From Dehalococcoidia bacterium (lineage in GTDB: Bacteria; Chloroflexota; Dehalococcoidia; Dehalococcoidales; E44-bin46): 26,516 bases of DNA. The stretch covers positions 1 to 26,516 of the forward strand of contig SOKA01000087.1 in the NCBI GenBank assembly GCA_004376105.1, read 5' to 3'. The position numbers and the translations under genes are program-made. Each line of letters starts with the position of its first letter. The stretch's first letter is position 1. The notes under the pieces were generated by a model. It was not told the DNA's origin and did no database searches. It was given only the letters and a program-made list of their open reading frames with translations. Of this stretch, positions 8,407-16,651 are shown one piece after another.

Positions 8407-9138
8407 CTAGCCACCCTCCTTGCCACAATCTTCACACCTTGGATTCTTTTCCAGTGGAACCTCATCCATCACCGCATTCAACCCATCCCACATCAAGAGC
8501 CTGTTCTCCAAAAGGTCCCCAATTCCGAGGATGTATTTTATCACCTCAGTTGCTTGAATACAACCTACGACACCAGGGGTTACTCCAACTACAGGGGGAA
8601 CCGTTGGCGGAGGAACTTCAGGAAATATACACCTTAAACAAGCCGTTTTGCCAGGGATTATCGTTGTCGCTTGTCCGTAAAATCCATGAACTGCACCGTG
8701 AAAGAGCGGGATTTTCCTCATTAATGCAGTTTTATTTAGCACATACCTCGTAGCAAAGTTATCCATCGCATCTACAATCATATCAAAATCACCAACAAGT
8801 TCATCAATATTACCTATGTTTATCGTTTCAAATATAACTTCCACTTCAACATTGGAATTCATTTTCTTGAGCTTTTCTTCGGCAGATTCTAGCTTTTTCT
8901 TGCCTATATCATTATCCCGGTGCAGTATCTGCCTATTCAGATTTTCCAAGGCTACAATATCATTATCAACCATTCTCAGCTTTCCAATTCCGGCAACTGT
9001 AAGATATATTGATATAGAAGAACCGAGACCTCCGGCACCGGCGATAAAGACCTTTGCCTTCTTGAGCTTCCTCTGACCTTCTTCGCCGAATATACTTATC
9101 TGTCTTTCGTACCTCTTCACCTCATCCTTCGTCAACAT
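8407..9138 (-). CDS. ThiF/MoeB/HesA-family E1-like adenylyltransferase
   Basis: Activates the C-terminus of a ubiquitin-like sulfur carrier by adenylation; here the partner is surely the adjacent MoaD-like protein. Visible features are the Rossmann P-loop FIAGAGGLGS, the Asp/Arg ATP-binding segment NDIVALENLNRQ, and a zinc site made by CLRC and CEDC. The start is set at ATG 9138 (243 aa, MLTKDEVKRYERQ), preceded by GGAGGG and 25 nt after the hisD stop. A longer open frame reaching back to 9231 would overlap hisD and adds 31 residues with no family resemblance. It could equally be labelled MoeB-like; no rhodanese domain is fused. Cassette position between hisD and AOR points to pterin-cofactor sulfuration. 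Confidence 0.92.
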   Translation of the reverse strand: MLTKDEVKRYERQISIFGEEGQRKLKKAKVFIAGAGGLGSSISIYLTVAGIGKLRMVDNDIVALENLNRQILHRDNDIGKKKLESAEEKLKKMNSNVEVEVIFETINIGNIDELVGDFDMIVDAMDNFATRYVLNKTALMRKIPLFHGAVHGFYGQATTIIPGKTACLRCIFPEVPPPTVPPVVGVTPGVVGCIQATEVIKYILGIGDLLENRLLMWDGLNAVMDEVPLEKNPRCEDCGKEGG

Positions 9139-9163
9139 ACCAAATACCCTCCAATCCAGAACC

Positions 9164-10486
9164 TTATAAGTCACCTTGCAGCCGCTTTTCCACTGCCCAA
9201 GCGTGAGCCTCGAACCCCTCAGTCCTGGCAATAATTGATGCTGCTGGAGCTAGTTGTTTTAAGCTAACTTCATCTATAGTAACCAAATTTATAAACTTAA
9301 CAAAATCAGTTATATTAAGCGGTGAGCTAAATCGGGCAGTCCCTCCCGTAGGTAAAACATGGCTTGGTCCAGCCACATAATCACCCAGAACCACAGTTGA
9401 TTTCTCACCGACAAATATACACCCGGCATTAGACACCTTGTTAATATAGGAAGTGGCTTTGTCTACCATTAGGCAAAGGTGTTCAGGGGCATAAAGATTA
9501 GCTAATTCTATAGCCTCATCGACACTAGTAACTGTTACTATCTTCCCCCTATTTTCTAAAGATTCAGCGGCAATAGCTTGACGGGGCAAACCCTTTAGTT
9601 GTTGCTCAACCTCCCGGTTAACTTCATCGGCCAACCCCCTTGAGGTAGTTATCAAAATAGCTGAGGCTAAAGGGTCATGTTCAGCTTGAGCTAAAAGGTC
9701 AGCAGCACAGTATTCAGGGTTAGCTGTTTCATCAGCTATAATTAATACTTCGCTTGGTCCTTGCAAACCATCAATATCCACCACCCCGTAAACCATCTTT
9801 TTAGCCAAAACCACAAAAATATTACCTGGCCCACAAATCTTATCTACTCTAGGAATGGAGTCGGTGCCAAAGGCTAAGGCGGCAATTGCCTGGGCACCGC
9901 CGATGCAAAAAATACGGTCAACCCCAGCAATATCAGCAGCTACTAACGTAGGTGGGGAAACCACCCCGCCTGACCCTGGTGGTGTAGCCAAGACAACCTC
10001 CTTAACCCCAGCGACCTTAGCCGGTATAGCTGTCATCAACACCGTAGATGGATAACAGGCAGTGCCACCGGGAACATAGACCCCAACCCGTCCCAACGGG
10101 CGTATTAGCTGACCCAGACCCTGCTCAACAAACCCCCCCCAAATATTATCTTTCTGTATAGTGTGAAAGGAGCATATTCGCTCAGCCGCCAGTTTAAGAG
10201 CTGACACAAGTTCTTCATCAACCTCCTGGTAAGCACTAGCTATCTGCTCTCTGCTTACCTCTAGTGAGGTAAGCTTTACTCCGTCAATCTTCAAAGTAAA
10301 ATCAAGAAGGGCTTCATCCCCTCTATTACGCACCTGGTTAATAATTTGCTTAACTGCTTGCTCCGGGTCTTCGGTGCCAAACATCTCAGTAAGCCTCCGC
10401 CTAAGAGCTGGTGAAACCAGATAAAAGTCAGCCGTGGCTTGCCGTGATAATGCTGATTTCGCTGACTGAAAACCTTCAATAATCAT
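9164..10486 (-). CDS. hisD: Histidinol dehydrogenase
   Basis: Zinc enzyme that oxidises histidinol to histidine in two NAD-dependent steps, the last of the pathway. It carries GVYVPGGTACYPSTVLM, the signature around DKICGPGNIFV, LAQAEHDPLA with Zn ligands Gln/His, and YAPEHLCL; GPSHVLPTGG lies near the C-terminal third. ATG 10486 gives 440 aa, 4 nt after the hisG stop, with GGAGG of the hisG 3' end as ribosome-binding site. An upstream in-frame TTG (10510) overlapping hisG would add 8 atypical residues and is less likely. It is the last his gene before the inserted ThiF-MoaD-AOR genes. Confidence 0.97.
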   Translation of the reverse strand: MIIEGFQSAKSALSRQATADFYLVSPALRRRLTEMFGTEDPEQAVKQIINQVRNRGDEALLDFTLKIDGVKLTSLEVSREQIASAYQEVDEELVSALKLAAERICSFHTIQKDNIWGGFVEQGLGQLIRPLGRVGVYVPGGTACYPSTVLMTAIPAKVAGVKEVVLATPPGSGGVVSPPTLVAADIAGVDRIFCIGGAQAIAALAFGTDSIPRVDKICGPGNIFVVLAKKMVYGVVDIDGLQGPSEVLIIADETANPEYCAADLLAQAEHDPLASAILITTSRGLADEVNREVEQQLKGLPRQAIAAESLENRGKIVTVTSVDEAIELANLYAPEHLCLMVDKATSYINKVSNAGCIFVGEKSTVVLGDYVAGPSHVLPTGGTARFSSPLNITDFVKFINLVTIDEVSLKQLAPAASIIARTEGFEAHAWAVEKRLQGDL

Positions 10487-10490
10487 CAAT

Positions 10491-11912
10491 TTAGATGTCC
10501 TCCGCTGCAATTCGCAGGCTTTCAGTGATAGACTTTATCCTTTCCCTCTGGCTGGAGCTGAATACACGACCGGTATTGCCAATTAAGCAAGCTGTTGACT
10601 CAAAAAGGGTATCAATAATCTTAAGGTTATGCCTGGCTAGGGTTCGCCCTGTCTGCGTATTCTCAATTAGTAAGTCTGCATCCTCAGGCAAAAAAGCTTC
10701 ACTGGCTCCCCAGGTAGGAATCACCCTATACATTCCAAGGTGATTATCTCTGGCATATTTATCAGCTATATTTACATACTCTGAAGCCACTCTAAATGGC
10801 ACCAACCGCTCAGCGCTAAGTCGCCTCAAGCTATAGATATCGGACACGAGTAAATCCCTGCTTATCACAGCCACTATTTTCACCTTACCGAACTTGAGGT
10901 CCAGAAGCTCTGCTACCGGGCTTGACGGAAACTGATAAAGATGCTCCATAAGCCAATCTTTACCGGTAATAGCCAAATCGAAATTCCCATTAGCTACCTG
11001 CAATGGCATATCTTGAGGTCTAATCACCTTAATCACCACGCCGTCTAGGTTAGTAGTTGGTCGGCGATTGCCTACTGGTGATGGGTAATCGTCAATCTGA
11101 ATACCAGCTTTATTCAGCAGACGAAGGGTAGGTAGTTGTTGATGTCCATCGGGCAAAGCTAATCGGACTGTATCCTCAGCCACTTGTCTAGAGATAGGTT
11201 GACCAGCTATTGCTGGCGCTCTCGTTACCTCTGCCGAAGAGAGATGCTTCTTATTAATAAGCAGTTCATCTCTGATAGAAGCCAGCACTTCACTCATGTC
11301 TTTTGTTTCCCAGCTACTCTTATTAGCTATGAGAAAGGCACTAAAACTAAGGACTTTACTTATAGACATAAGGTCATAATCAGAAAACTTCTCCCCTATC
11401 TCTCCCGGGATTAATGCCAAATCAGCACTCTCCGGTGGATAAACCTCAGCCCCTCCCCATAGGGGAAAGATACTAAACCGCCTCAGCCGAAGGTTTAGAG
11501 CAAAGGACTCAGCCAGGTTAGGATACTCGCTAGCAATCCGCACAATGCCCTCCTTTGCCCGCACTTCTTCCACCGTAGATACCCCCTCAGACCGGCTGAC
11601 AACCATATATAAGGCACCCTCCCCATATCCCAGATTTTTTATTTTAACCAAAACACTGCTAGGGTATTTAATCAAAAGCTCTTCAACCCAATCTAGCCCA
11701 CAAACGCCTAAATCGTAGTTTCCTATTGCCACCTGAATTGGAATATCCTTCTCATGGAACACCCTGGCTGAGAGATTAGGAAACTTTTCAAATTTAAGGC
11801 GATAAAAGCGAGCCCTCTCGTGGTATCCACTTAGTCCCCAGCCTGCCCTCTGGAGCAAGGTGGCTGTTTCAGCTAAAAGGCGACCTTTAGGCAACGCTAT
11901 CTTTATCGTCAT
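10491..11912 (-). CDS. hisG: ATP phosphoribosyltransferase with two tandem HisG catalytic domains
   Basis: First enzyme of histidine synthesis (ATP + PRPP to phosphoribosyl-ATP). The 473-aa product is about twice a short-form HisG (roughly 210 aa) and is plainly a tandem duplication. Domain 1 (about 3-215) has IALPKGRLL at 5-13, GNYDLGVCGLDW at 64-75 and ASEYPNL at 127-133. After a linker (about 222-246), domain 2 (248-446) has LALPDGHQQL at 251-260, GNFDLAITGKDW at 309-320, ASEYVNI at 376-382 and the PRPP loop NTQTGRTL at 418-425. At the matching place domain 1 reads GEIGEKF, without the TGxTL motif, while domain 2 has lost KGR. So each half keeps a different part of the active site. Neither half has the long-form C-terminal regulatory domain, which fits the adjacent hisZ. 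ATG 11912 is chosen for its GGAGGGG site and the normal M-T-I-K-I-A-L-P-K-G-R start; it overlaps hisZ by 26 nt. Confidence 0.93.
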   Translation of the reverse strand: MTIKIALPKGRLLAETATLLQRAGWGLSGYHERARFYRLKFEKFPNLSARVFHEKDIPIQVAIGNYDLGVCGLDWVEELLIKYPSSVLVKIKNLGYGEGALYMVVSRSEGVSTVEEVRAKEGIVRIASEYPNLAESFALNLRLRRFSIFPLWGGAEVYPPESADLALIPGEIGEKFSDYDLMSISKVLSFSAFLIANKSSWETKDMSEVLASIRDELLINKKHLSSAEVTRAPAIAGQPISRQVAEDTVRLALPDGHQQLPTLRLLNKAGIQIDDYPSPVGNRRPTTNLDGVVIKVIRPQDMPLQVANGNFDLAITGKDWLMEHLYQFPSSPVAELLDLKFGKVKIVAVISRDLLVSDIYSLRRLSAERLVPFRVASEYVNIADKYARDNHLGMYRVIPTWGASEAFLPEDADLLIENTQTGRTLARHNLKIIDTLFESTACLIGNTGRVFSSSQRERIKSITESLRIAAEDI

Positions 11913-13146
11913 TCCCCTCCCCCAGTAACGCCAAAACCTCAGAGGCAGTTTTAAGCTCAAACTTTCCGTGCTTAATCTGGTCAGTCAAAACAAATAAAGG
12001 TGCTTTACTTCGAACCTCAAGCATCCACCTAAAATTAGCTAGCTCCTGACCCTCAAGCTGTAGTTCAGCTACATACCCAGCTTCACGAAGATAACTGGCC
12101 ATATTGAAGCCTTGTTTTATCGCCTCTGGTCCAGCCTTAATCAAGATTCTTTGAGCCAGAGGTTTAGCCAAAGTTGCTGGCTTTACCAAGTTCATCAAGC
12201 GGTTAAAGTAAAGGGCAAAACCTGAGGCAGGAACATTCCTGCCACCCATTAAAGGAATAAGGGTATCATATCTACCCCCGCCACCTATCTTTTCCTCACC
12301 CATAAAGAGCTGGAAAATCACCCCAGTATAGTATTCAAAGCCCTTCCCTGAAGTTAGGTCAATCTGGTAGTTATAACCCAGAGCCTCAAGAAGGTCAACA
12401 ATACTTATGAAATTGTCAAGGGAAGGCTCAAGCTCAGGTAAACTCCGGGCAAATAGCCCCTTAGAGTTTTTTAGAAACCCGGATGATTTCCCTTTCAAGT
12501 CTAATAAAAGGGACAAAGCCTCATCTAGCTCAGGTTTTCCCGGCTTTATTCTAGCCAGCACTTCTACATCCCCGTCCAGAATTTGGTCAAATATCTTGGC
12601 TTGTTCTTCAGGACTCAGCCCAAGCTCAAGGAGTAAACCCCTTATTAAGCCGACATGGGATAGCTTCAACTCTATGCCCTCAAGCCCTACCCTTTTCAAA
12701 ACCTCTAAAGCCAGTATTACTAATTCTATATCGGCGAGGGGAGAGCTTACTCCTATAAGCTCAGCTCCACCTTGCCATCTTTCCCTCGTCTCCTTCCCCG
12801 TTTCCTCAAACATAAAGATATTAGTTACATAAAAGAGCTTAGCCAAACCCCTGTCTTCCATATTATCAATATAAAGCCTAGCCACAGGAATAGTGCCATC
12901 AGGTCTCAACACTACCCTCTCCCCACTCCAGCCATCCCAGTCAAGGAAGGAATATACTTTACCTAGCATACCGGGAGTAAGTGTCCCGGTCGAGGTGAAC
13001 AGGTGAAGATACTCAAGGGTTGGTGTCTTAACCTCCTCATAGCCCCATTTGTGACAGCAATCCCTAAATGCTTCCTCAATAAAGCGAAACTTTATCATTT
13101 CCTCAGGGGATAAATCTCGAGTCCCCTTACACCTTTGGGCTCTCAT
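11887..13146 (-). CDS. hisZ: ATP phosphoribosyltransferase regulatory subunit (HisRS-like)
   Basis: A histidyl-tRNA synthetase paralogue that partners short-form HisG and confers histidine feedback. Class II synthetase motifs are present: KGTRDLSPEE at the start, VVLRPDGTIPVARLY (motif 2 region), RERWQGGAELIG, and GGGGRYD (motif 3 region). The HisRS catalytic RGLDYY segment reads KGFEYYTG here, lacking the arginine, which favours HisZ over a true HisRS. Unlike many HisZ proteins it keeps a C-terminal region (about residues 325-415) resembling an anticodon-binding fold. ATG 13146 follows AAAGGTG and gives 419 aa; an in-frame TTG eight codons upstream is a weaker option. First gene of the his operon, directly behind a good promoter. 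Confidence 0.88.
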   Translation of the reverse strand: MRAQRCKGTRDLSPEEMIKFRFIEEAFRDCCHKWGYEEVKTPTLEYLHLFTSTGTLTPGMLGKVYSFLDWDGWSGERVVLRPDGTIPVARLYIDNMEDRGLAKLFYVTNIFMFEETGKETRERWQGGAELIGVSSPLADIELVILALEVLKRVGLEGIELKLSHVGLIRGLLLELGLSPEEQAKIFDQILDGDVEVLARIKPGKPELDEALSLLLDLKGKSSGFLKNSKGLFARSLPELEPSLDNFISIVDLLEALGYNYQIDLTSGKGFEYYTGVIFQLFMGEEKIGGGGRYDTLIPLMGGRNVPASGFALYFNRLMNLVKPATLAKPLAQRILIKAGPEAIKQGFNMASYLREAGYVAELQLEGQELANFRWMLEVRSKAPLFVLTDQIKHGKFELKTASEVLALLGEGNDDKDSVA

Positions 13147-13201
13147 GCTGCACCTTTCAAGACTGTTCAAAAAACTTAATGTTTTTACTAACAGTTCGCA
13201 A

Positions 13202-13230
13202 ATTCTACACTAATTTGCCTAGCTATTCAA
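13202..13230 (-). promoter_or_regulatory. Sigma-70-type promoter for the his operon
   Basis: On the minus strand TTGAAT (13225-13230) and TAGAAT (13202-13207) are separated by exactly 17 nt, giving a start near 13195 and a leader of about 49 nt to hisZ. The leader is too short for a T-box or a histidine attenuator peptide, and none is visible. Confidence 0.65.
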
Positions 13231-13272
13231 CTATGACTATCAAGGTTGTTTATTAACCCCACCCGCTTAAGT

Positions 13273-13300
13273 TTGATTCAATTTGTAATAAAACTATAAA
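13273..13300 (+). promoter_or_regulatory. Sigma-70-type promoter for nfeD-stomatin
   Basis: TTGATT (13273-13278) and TATAAA (13295-13300) are spaced by 16 nt in an AT-rich stretch, with a likely start near 13307 and a leader of about 35 nt. The region is divergent with the his promoter, and the two do not overlap. Confidence 0.6.
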
Positions 13301-13341
13301 CAATATATAATTTACTTGTTACAGGCTTCTAAAAGGTTATT

Positions 13342-14661
13342 ATGCCAAAAATCATACGCATTCTATTACTACTAGGCTTATTAATCGCTGCCTCTATCTC
13401 TATAGGCATCGAGGCTCAGGCGGCTAGTTCCAGGATTGATGTGCTTCATGCCAAGGGAACTATTAACCCTGTCCTTGCCAATTATATCGAGCGTGGAATT
13501 AACCAGGCTGAGGAAGATAATGCCATAGCTTGTATTATCCAACTGGATACACCCGGTGGTTTGGACACCTCTATGCGTGACATTGTTAAGGACATCGTTA
13601 ATGCGGAAGTTCCAGTAGTGGTATATGTCTCCCCCTCTGGGGCACGGGCGGCTTCTGCCGGCGTATTTGTTACTATGGCCGCTCATGTAGCTGCCATGGC
13701 ACCAAATACTGCCATTGGTGCCGCTCATCCAGTAGCCATAGGTGCCGAGGGTGAAGCTCAAATGTCAGAAGAGATGGAGGAAAAGATTGTCAATGATGCT
13801 GCCGCTTATATCAGAAGCATCGCTGAAGCCCATGGACGCAATATGGAATGGGCAGAAAAGGCAGTTAGAGAGAGCGTTTCAGCCACTGAGCAAGAGGCTC
13901 TGAAGCTTAATATCATTGATATGGTCGCTCCTGACCTTAACAGCCTAGTCGCCCAACTAGATGGCTGGCAAGTAACTATGCTCGACGAGAGCGTGGTCAC
14001 CCTGGACACTCAAGGAGCTACAATCAACCATGTCAAAATGAGTACAATAGAGGATTTCCTCTATGCTATCAGTGACCCAAATATTGCCGTTATTCTTCTA
14101 AGTCTGGCTATGCTGGGCATAACGGTGGAAATATTCAACCCTGGGCTTATTTTCCCGGGTGTATTCGGTGGCATCTCCGCATTTTTAGCCGCCTACTCAT
14201 TGGGCTTTTTACCCATAAACTACGCCGGCATTGCCCTTATAACTCTGGCAGGTGGTCTGCTTATAGCTGAGGTATTTACCCCCGGTTTTGGTTTACTTGC
14301 TGGCGGGGGCATAACTGCGTTAGTTTTTGGTTTTTTAATTCTATTTAGCGGGAGGCCAACATTGTTTCAACCAGACCCATGGGTGATTCCCACGATAGCA
14401 ATTAGCATTGGTGCTGTCCTTGCCTTTATAATTTATCATGTAGTTCGAGCCCACCGACGTCAGGCAACAACAGGCAGGGAAGAGCTACTAGGGAAGAAGG
14501 CTGTAGTCAAGGCAGCCCTTGAACCTGAAGGCACAGTCCTTCATCAGGGTGAACTCTGGACAGCAGTATTAGACGAGGGCAAGGCAAAGCCCGGGGAGGA
14601 GGTGATTATAACTAAGTTTGATGGCTTGAGACTATATGTAACCAAAAAGCGACAAAATTAA
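13342..14661 (+). CDS. NfeD-family membrane-bound ClpP-class serine protease
   Basis: A 439-aa protein with three parts. An N-terminal signal segment (residues 3-27) is followed by a ClpP/SppA-like protease domain (about 30-215). The oxyanion GG lies in DTPGGLD (69-75), the probable nucleophile Ser105 in ARAASAG, and a candidate catalytic lysine at 148. Then come several transmembrane helices (about 245-375, rich in LLSLAMLGI, LITLAGGLLIAEVF, TIAISIGAVLAFIIY) and a C-terminal OB-fold NfeD domain ending ITKFDGLRLYV. In characterised homologues such as the Pyrococcus protein PH1510, this protease cleaves the stomatin partner encoded next door. Here the stomatin gene follows by 24 nt. Role is presumably membrane quality control. 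Confidence 0.93.
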   Translation: MPKIIRILLLLGLLIAASISIGIEAQAASSRIDVLHAKGTINPVLANYIERGINQAEEDNAIACIIQLDTPGGLDTSMRDIVKDIVNAEVPVVVYVSPSGARAASAGVFVTMAAHVAAMAPNTAIGAAHPVAIGAEGEAQMSEEMEEKIVNDAAAYIRSIAEAHGRNMEWAEKAVRESVSATEQEALKLNIIDMVAPDLNSLVAQLDGWQVTMLDESVVTLDTQGATINHVKMSTIEDFLYAISDPNIAVILLSLAMLGITVEIFNPGLIFPGVFGGISAFLAAYSLGFLPINYAGIALITLAGGLLIAEVFTPGFGLLAGGGITALVFGFLILFSGRPTLFQPDPWVIPTIAISIGAVLAFIIYHVVRAHRRQATTGREELLGKKAVVKAALEPEGTVLHQGELWTAVLDEGKAKPGEEVIITKFDGLRLYVTKKRQN

Positions 14662-14685
14662 AACAAAAATAAAGGAGGTAGAAAA

Positions 14686-15465
14686 ATGCCAATATGGGGT
14701 ATCGTTTTAATTGTTATACTTGCTGCCATATTCATCCCGGCGGCGGTTAAAATTGTCAGGGAATATGAGCGGGGGGTGATATTTCGCCTGGGACGGTTAG
14801 TTGGCGCTAAAGGTCCTGGTCTATTTATCATCATTCCCTTCGTTGACAGGATGGTAAAGATAGACCTCAGGGTAGTAACTATGGATGTCCCCCATCAGGA
14901 GGTAATTACCAAGGACAATGTTACCGTTAGGGTAAACGCAGTGGTATATTTCAGAGTAGTTGACCCTGAGAGTGCTGTAGTCAAGGTCTTAGACCACATC
15001 AGAGCCACCTCCCAGATATCTCAGACGACGCTGCGAAATGTTTTGGGACAATCTGAACTAGATGAACTGTTGACGCAAAGGGAAAGGCTTAATCAAATGC
15101 TGCAGAAGATAATTGATGAACACACTGACCCGTGGGGGGTGAAGGTCACCACCGTAGAGATTAAGGAGGTTGAACTTGCTGAAACGATGAAGCGCATGAT
15201 GGCAGCTCAGGCTGAGGCAGAAAGAGAGAGACGAGCCAAAATCATCCACGCTGAGGGTGAGCTCCAAGCCTCAGAGAAGCTGGCTCAAGCAGGGGAAATC
15301 ATCGGTAGAGAGCCAACTACCCTACAACTCCGTTATCTATCAACACTCACTGAGATAGCCTCAGAAAGAAATAGCACTATTATCTTCCCCCTGCCCATAA
15401 ACATTTTCGAGGCCTTTGCCCGCCTAGGTGGTAGTAAGCGTCTAGAAGAAGAGACTACCAAATAG
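14686..15465 (+). CDS. Stomatin/slipin-type SPFH (band 7) membrane protein
   Basis: One N-terminal membrane segment (residues 3-20) is followed by an SPFH domain beginning EYERGVIFRLGRLVGAKGPG, with FVDRMVKIDLRV and the central TKDNVTVRVNAVVYFRVVDP. A charged coiled-coil stretch follows (AQAEAERERRAKIIHAEGE, about residues 168-190). 259 aa is typical of prokaryotic p-stomatins. AAAGGAGGT 5 nt before ATG supports the start. Stomatins form oligomeric membrane scaffolds; the upstream NfeD protease is the usual operon partner. The C-terminal part (FPLPINIFEAF) resembles the hydrophobic tail that is cleaved in homologues, which is family knowledge. Confidence 0.95.
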   Translation: MPIWGIVLIVILAAIFIPAAVKIVREYERGVIFRLGRLVGAKGPGLFIIIPFVDRMVKIDLRVVTMDVPHQEVITKDNVTVRVNAVVYFRVVDPESAVVKVLDHIRATSQISQTTLRNVLGQSELDELLTQRERLNQMLQKIIDEHTDPWGVKVTTVEIKEVELAETMKRMMAAQAEAERERRAKIIHAEGELQASEKLAQAGEIIGREPTTLQLRYLSTLTEIASERNSTIIFPLPINIFEAFARLGGSKRLEEETTK

Positions 15466-15523
15466 CTAAAAGGGGAAAGGGTTAGTAAGCAACTTCCAAA
15501 ATATTGACCTGATAAAAGTAAAT

Positions 15524-15564
15524 CCCGAGCCTACACCTGGTGCAGGCTCGGGGGTTCTCTATTT
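15524..15564. terminator. Hairpin terminator between stomatin and birA
   Basis: CCCGAGCCT (15524-15532) pairs with AGGCTCGGG (15544-15552), and the stem can extend by CAC/GTG across one mismatch. The + strand tail GGTTCTCTATTTT is T-rich, and the minus-strand tail ATTTACTTTTAT is also T-rich, so it can serve both convergent genes. Confidence 0.8.
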
Positions 15565-16343
15565 TAGTCACGTAAGGTAACATCACCAGCTACAATCTTA
15601 GTTAGGCTACCATCCGAGTGACGCAACAGGAGGCTGCCATCCCTGGCTACAGATTCAGCTAGGCCTTCATACCTAATTTTACCCGAGTTTACCTGAACTT
15701 TTTTGCCCAGGGTCACCAAATTATCCCGCCACTCTTCGTAAATAGACCCCCCAGCCAGCAAAGTCAGGTATAACCTTTCTATTTCAACTAACAATCGCCG
15801 TATTAGGCTTAACAGTGATATATCTCTTCCCAGCTCATTAGAGAGACTGGTGGCAAGTGATAAGATTTCAGGAAAATCAGAAATCCTAAGGTTAACATTT
15901 ACCCCGATACCTATAATAGCATAGGCCACAATATCTCCCCGCACATCGCTTTCAATTAGAATCCCACACACCTTTCTGCCATTAACCAAAACATCGTTAG
16001 GCCATTTAACCTGCGACTTCAAGCCAGCAACTGCCTCAATACTATGAACCACAGCTAGAGAAGCCAGCATAATAAGGGAAGGCAAATAGACCAGGCTAGG
16101 GTAGAGAATGATAGACAAGGCAATGCTACCCTTAGGTGATAGCCAAACACGCCTTATTCGACCCTTGCCTGCAGTTTGCTCACCAGCAATGACAACTGTT
16201 CCTTCTACCGCTCCCAGGCGAGCCTCCCGCCTTGCCGCTTCCATTGTTGAAGTCAGCCTAGGATAGTAAATAACCCTCTGCCCGATAAAACGAGTCTCTA
16301 AATCATTGGTAATAGAAGCTGGCGATAAACTATTTTCCCCCAT
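15564..16343 (-). CDS. birA: Biotin--[acetyl-CoA-carboxylase] ligase, without repressor domain
   Basis: Activates biotin with ATP and attaches it to the biotin carboxyl carrier domain. The catalytic core has QTAGKGRIRRVWLSP (the biotinyl-AMP loop, usually GRGRRGR), the strongly conserved KWPNDVLVNGRKVCGIL with the catalytic lysine, and AIIGIGVNVN, followed by a small C-terminal SH3-like domain. At 259 aa it lacks the N-terminal winged-helix DNA-binding domain of E. coli BirA, so it should not regulate biotin genes directly. The second glycine-arginine of the loop is altered (GKGRIRR instead of GRGRRGR), a tolerated variation as far as I know. Convergent with stomatin. Confidence 0.95.
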   Translation of the reverse strand: MGENSLSPASITNDLETRFIGQRVIYYPRLTSTMEAARREARLGAVEGTVVIAGEQTAGKGRIRRVWLSPKGSIALSIILYPSLVYLPSLIMLASLAVVHSIEAVAGLKSQVKWPNDVLVNGRKVCGILIESDVRGDIVAYAIIGIGVNVNLRISDFPEILSLATSLSNELGRDISLLSLIRRLLVEIERLYLTLLAGGSIYEEWRDNLVTLGKKVQVNSGKIRYEGLAESVARDGSLLLRHSDGSLTKIVAGDVTLRD

Positions 16344-16418
16344 TCCTACGCTACCCTGCCTAAATCAAGTCCCTAATTACAAGTAAACCAACCTTAGATT
16401 AATGTGTGATTATTAACA

Positions 16419-16456
16419 GAGAGTCTGGGTATCTGTGCAGAGATACCCAGACTCTC
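16419..16456 (-). terminator. 16-bp perfect hairpin downstream of the small zinc-ribbon gene
   Basis: GAGAGTCTGGGTATCT (16419-16434) and AGATACCCAGACTCTC (16441-16456) form a perfect stem with a six-base loop GTGCAG. On the minus strand it is followed by TGTTAATAAT, only weakly T-rich. It lies about 30 nt past the stop of the 46-aa gene and before birA, so termination or 3'-end protection is likely. Confidence 0.65.
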
Positions 16457-16485
16457 CAGCAGTTGTGATATCCGCAATACTAGCT

Positions 16486-16626
16486 TTAACTCTTCCCTAT
16501 CCTGAACATCTTAGTCCCACATACGGGACACACACCTTGAGTTGCCGGCTTGCCATTCTTCATGATTATGCGCCTAGCATCCTTCATTTCCCTTTTGGCA
16601 CGGCATTTCACGCAGTAGGCTTGCAT
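16486..16626 (-). CDS. Small zinc-ribbon protein, DUF5679-like
   Basis: A 46-aa protein with two CxxC knuckles, AYCVKCRAKREM near the start and GVCPVCGTKMFRIGK at the end, spaced by a basic stretch. This is the compact zinc-ribbon pattern of DUF5679 proteins (usually 45-60 aa). A perfect AAGGAGGT ribosome-binding site precedes the ATG by 6 nt, and a promoter with a consensus -35 element lies just upstream, so the gene is real in spite of its size. Basic residues and the neighbouring RRM, bS21 and zinc-ribbon genes suggest a nucleic-acid or ribosome-associated role, but no function is known to me. Confidence 0.88.
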   Translation of the reverse strand: MQAYCVKCRAKREMKDARRIIMKNGKPATQGVCPVCGTKMFRIGKS

Positions 16627-16651
16627 TAGGTCTACCTCCTTTTTTGTAAGA

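Noticed and set aside
11887..13146. Reading hisZ as a true histidyl-tRNA synthetase (hisS)
   Set aside because: The RGLDYY catalytic segment is replaced by KGFEYY, the motif RERWQGGAELIG is HisZ-like, and it stands before a HisG lacking a regulatory domain. The retained C-terminal domain leaves slight doubt.
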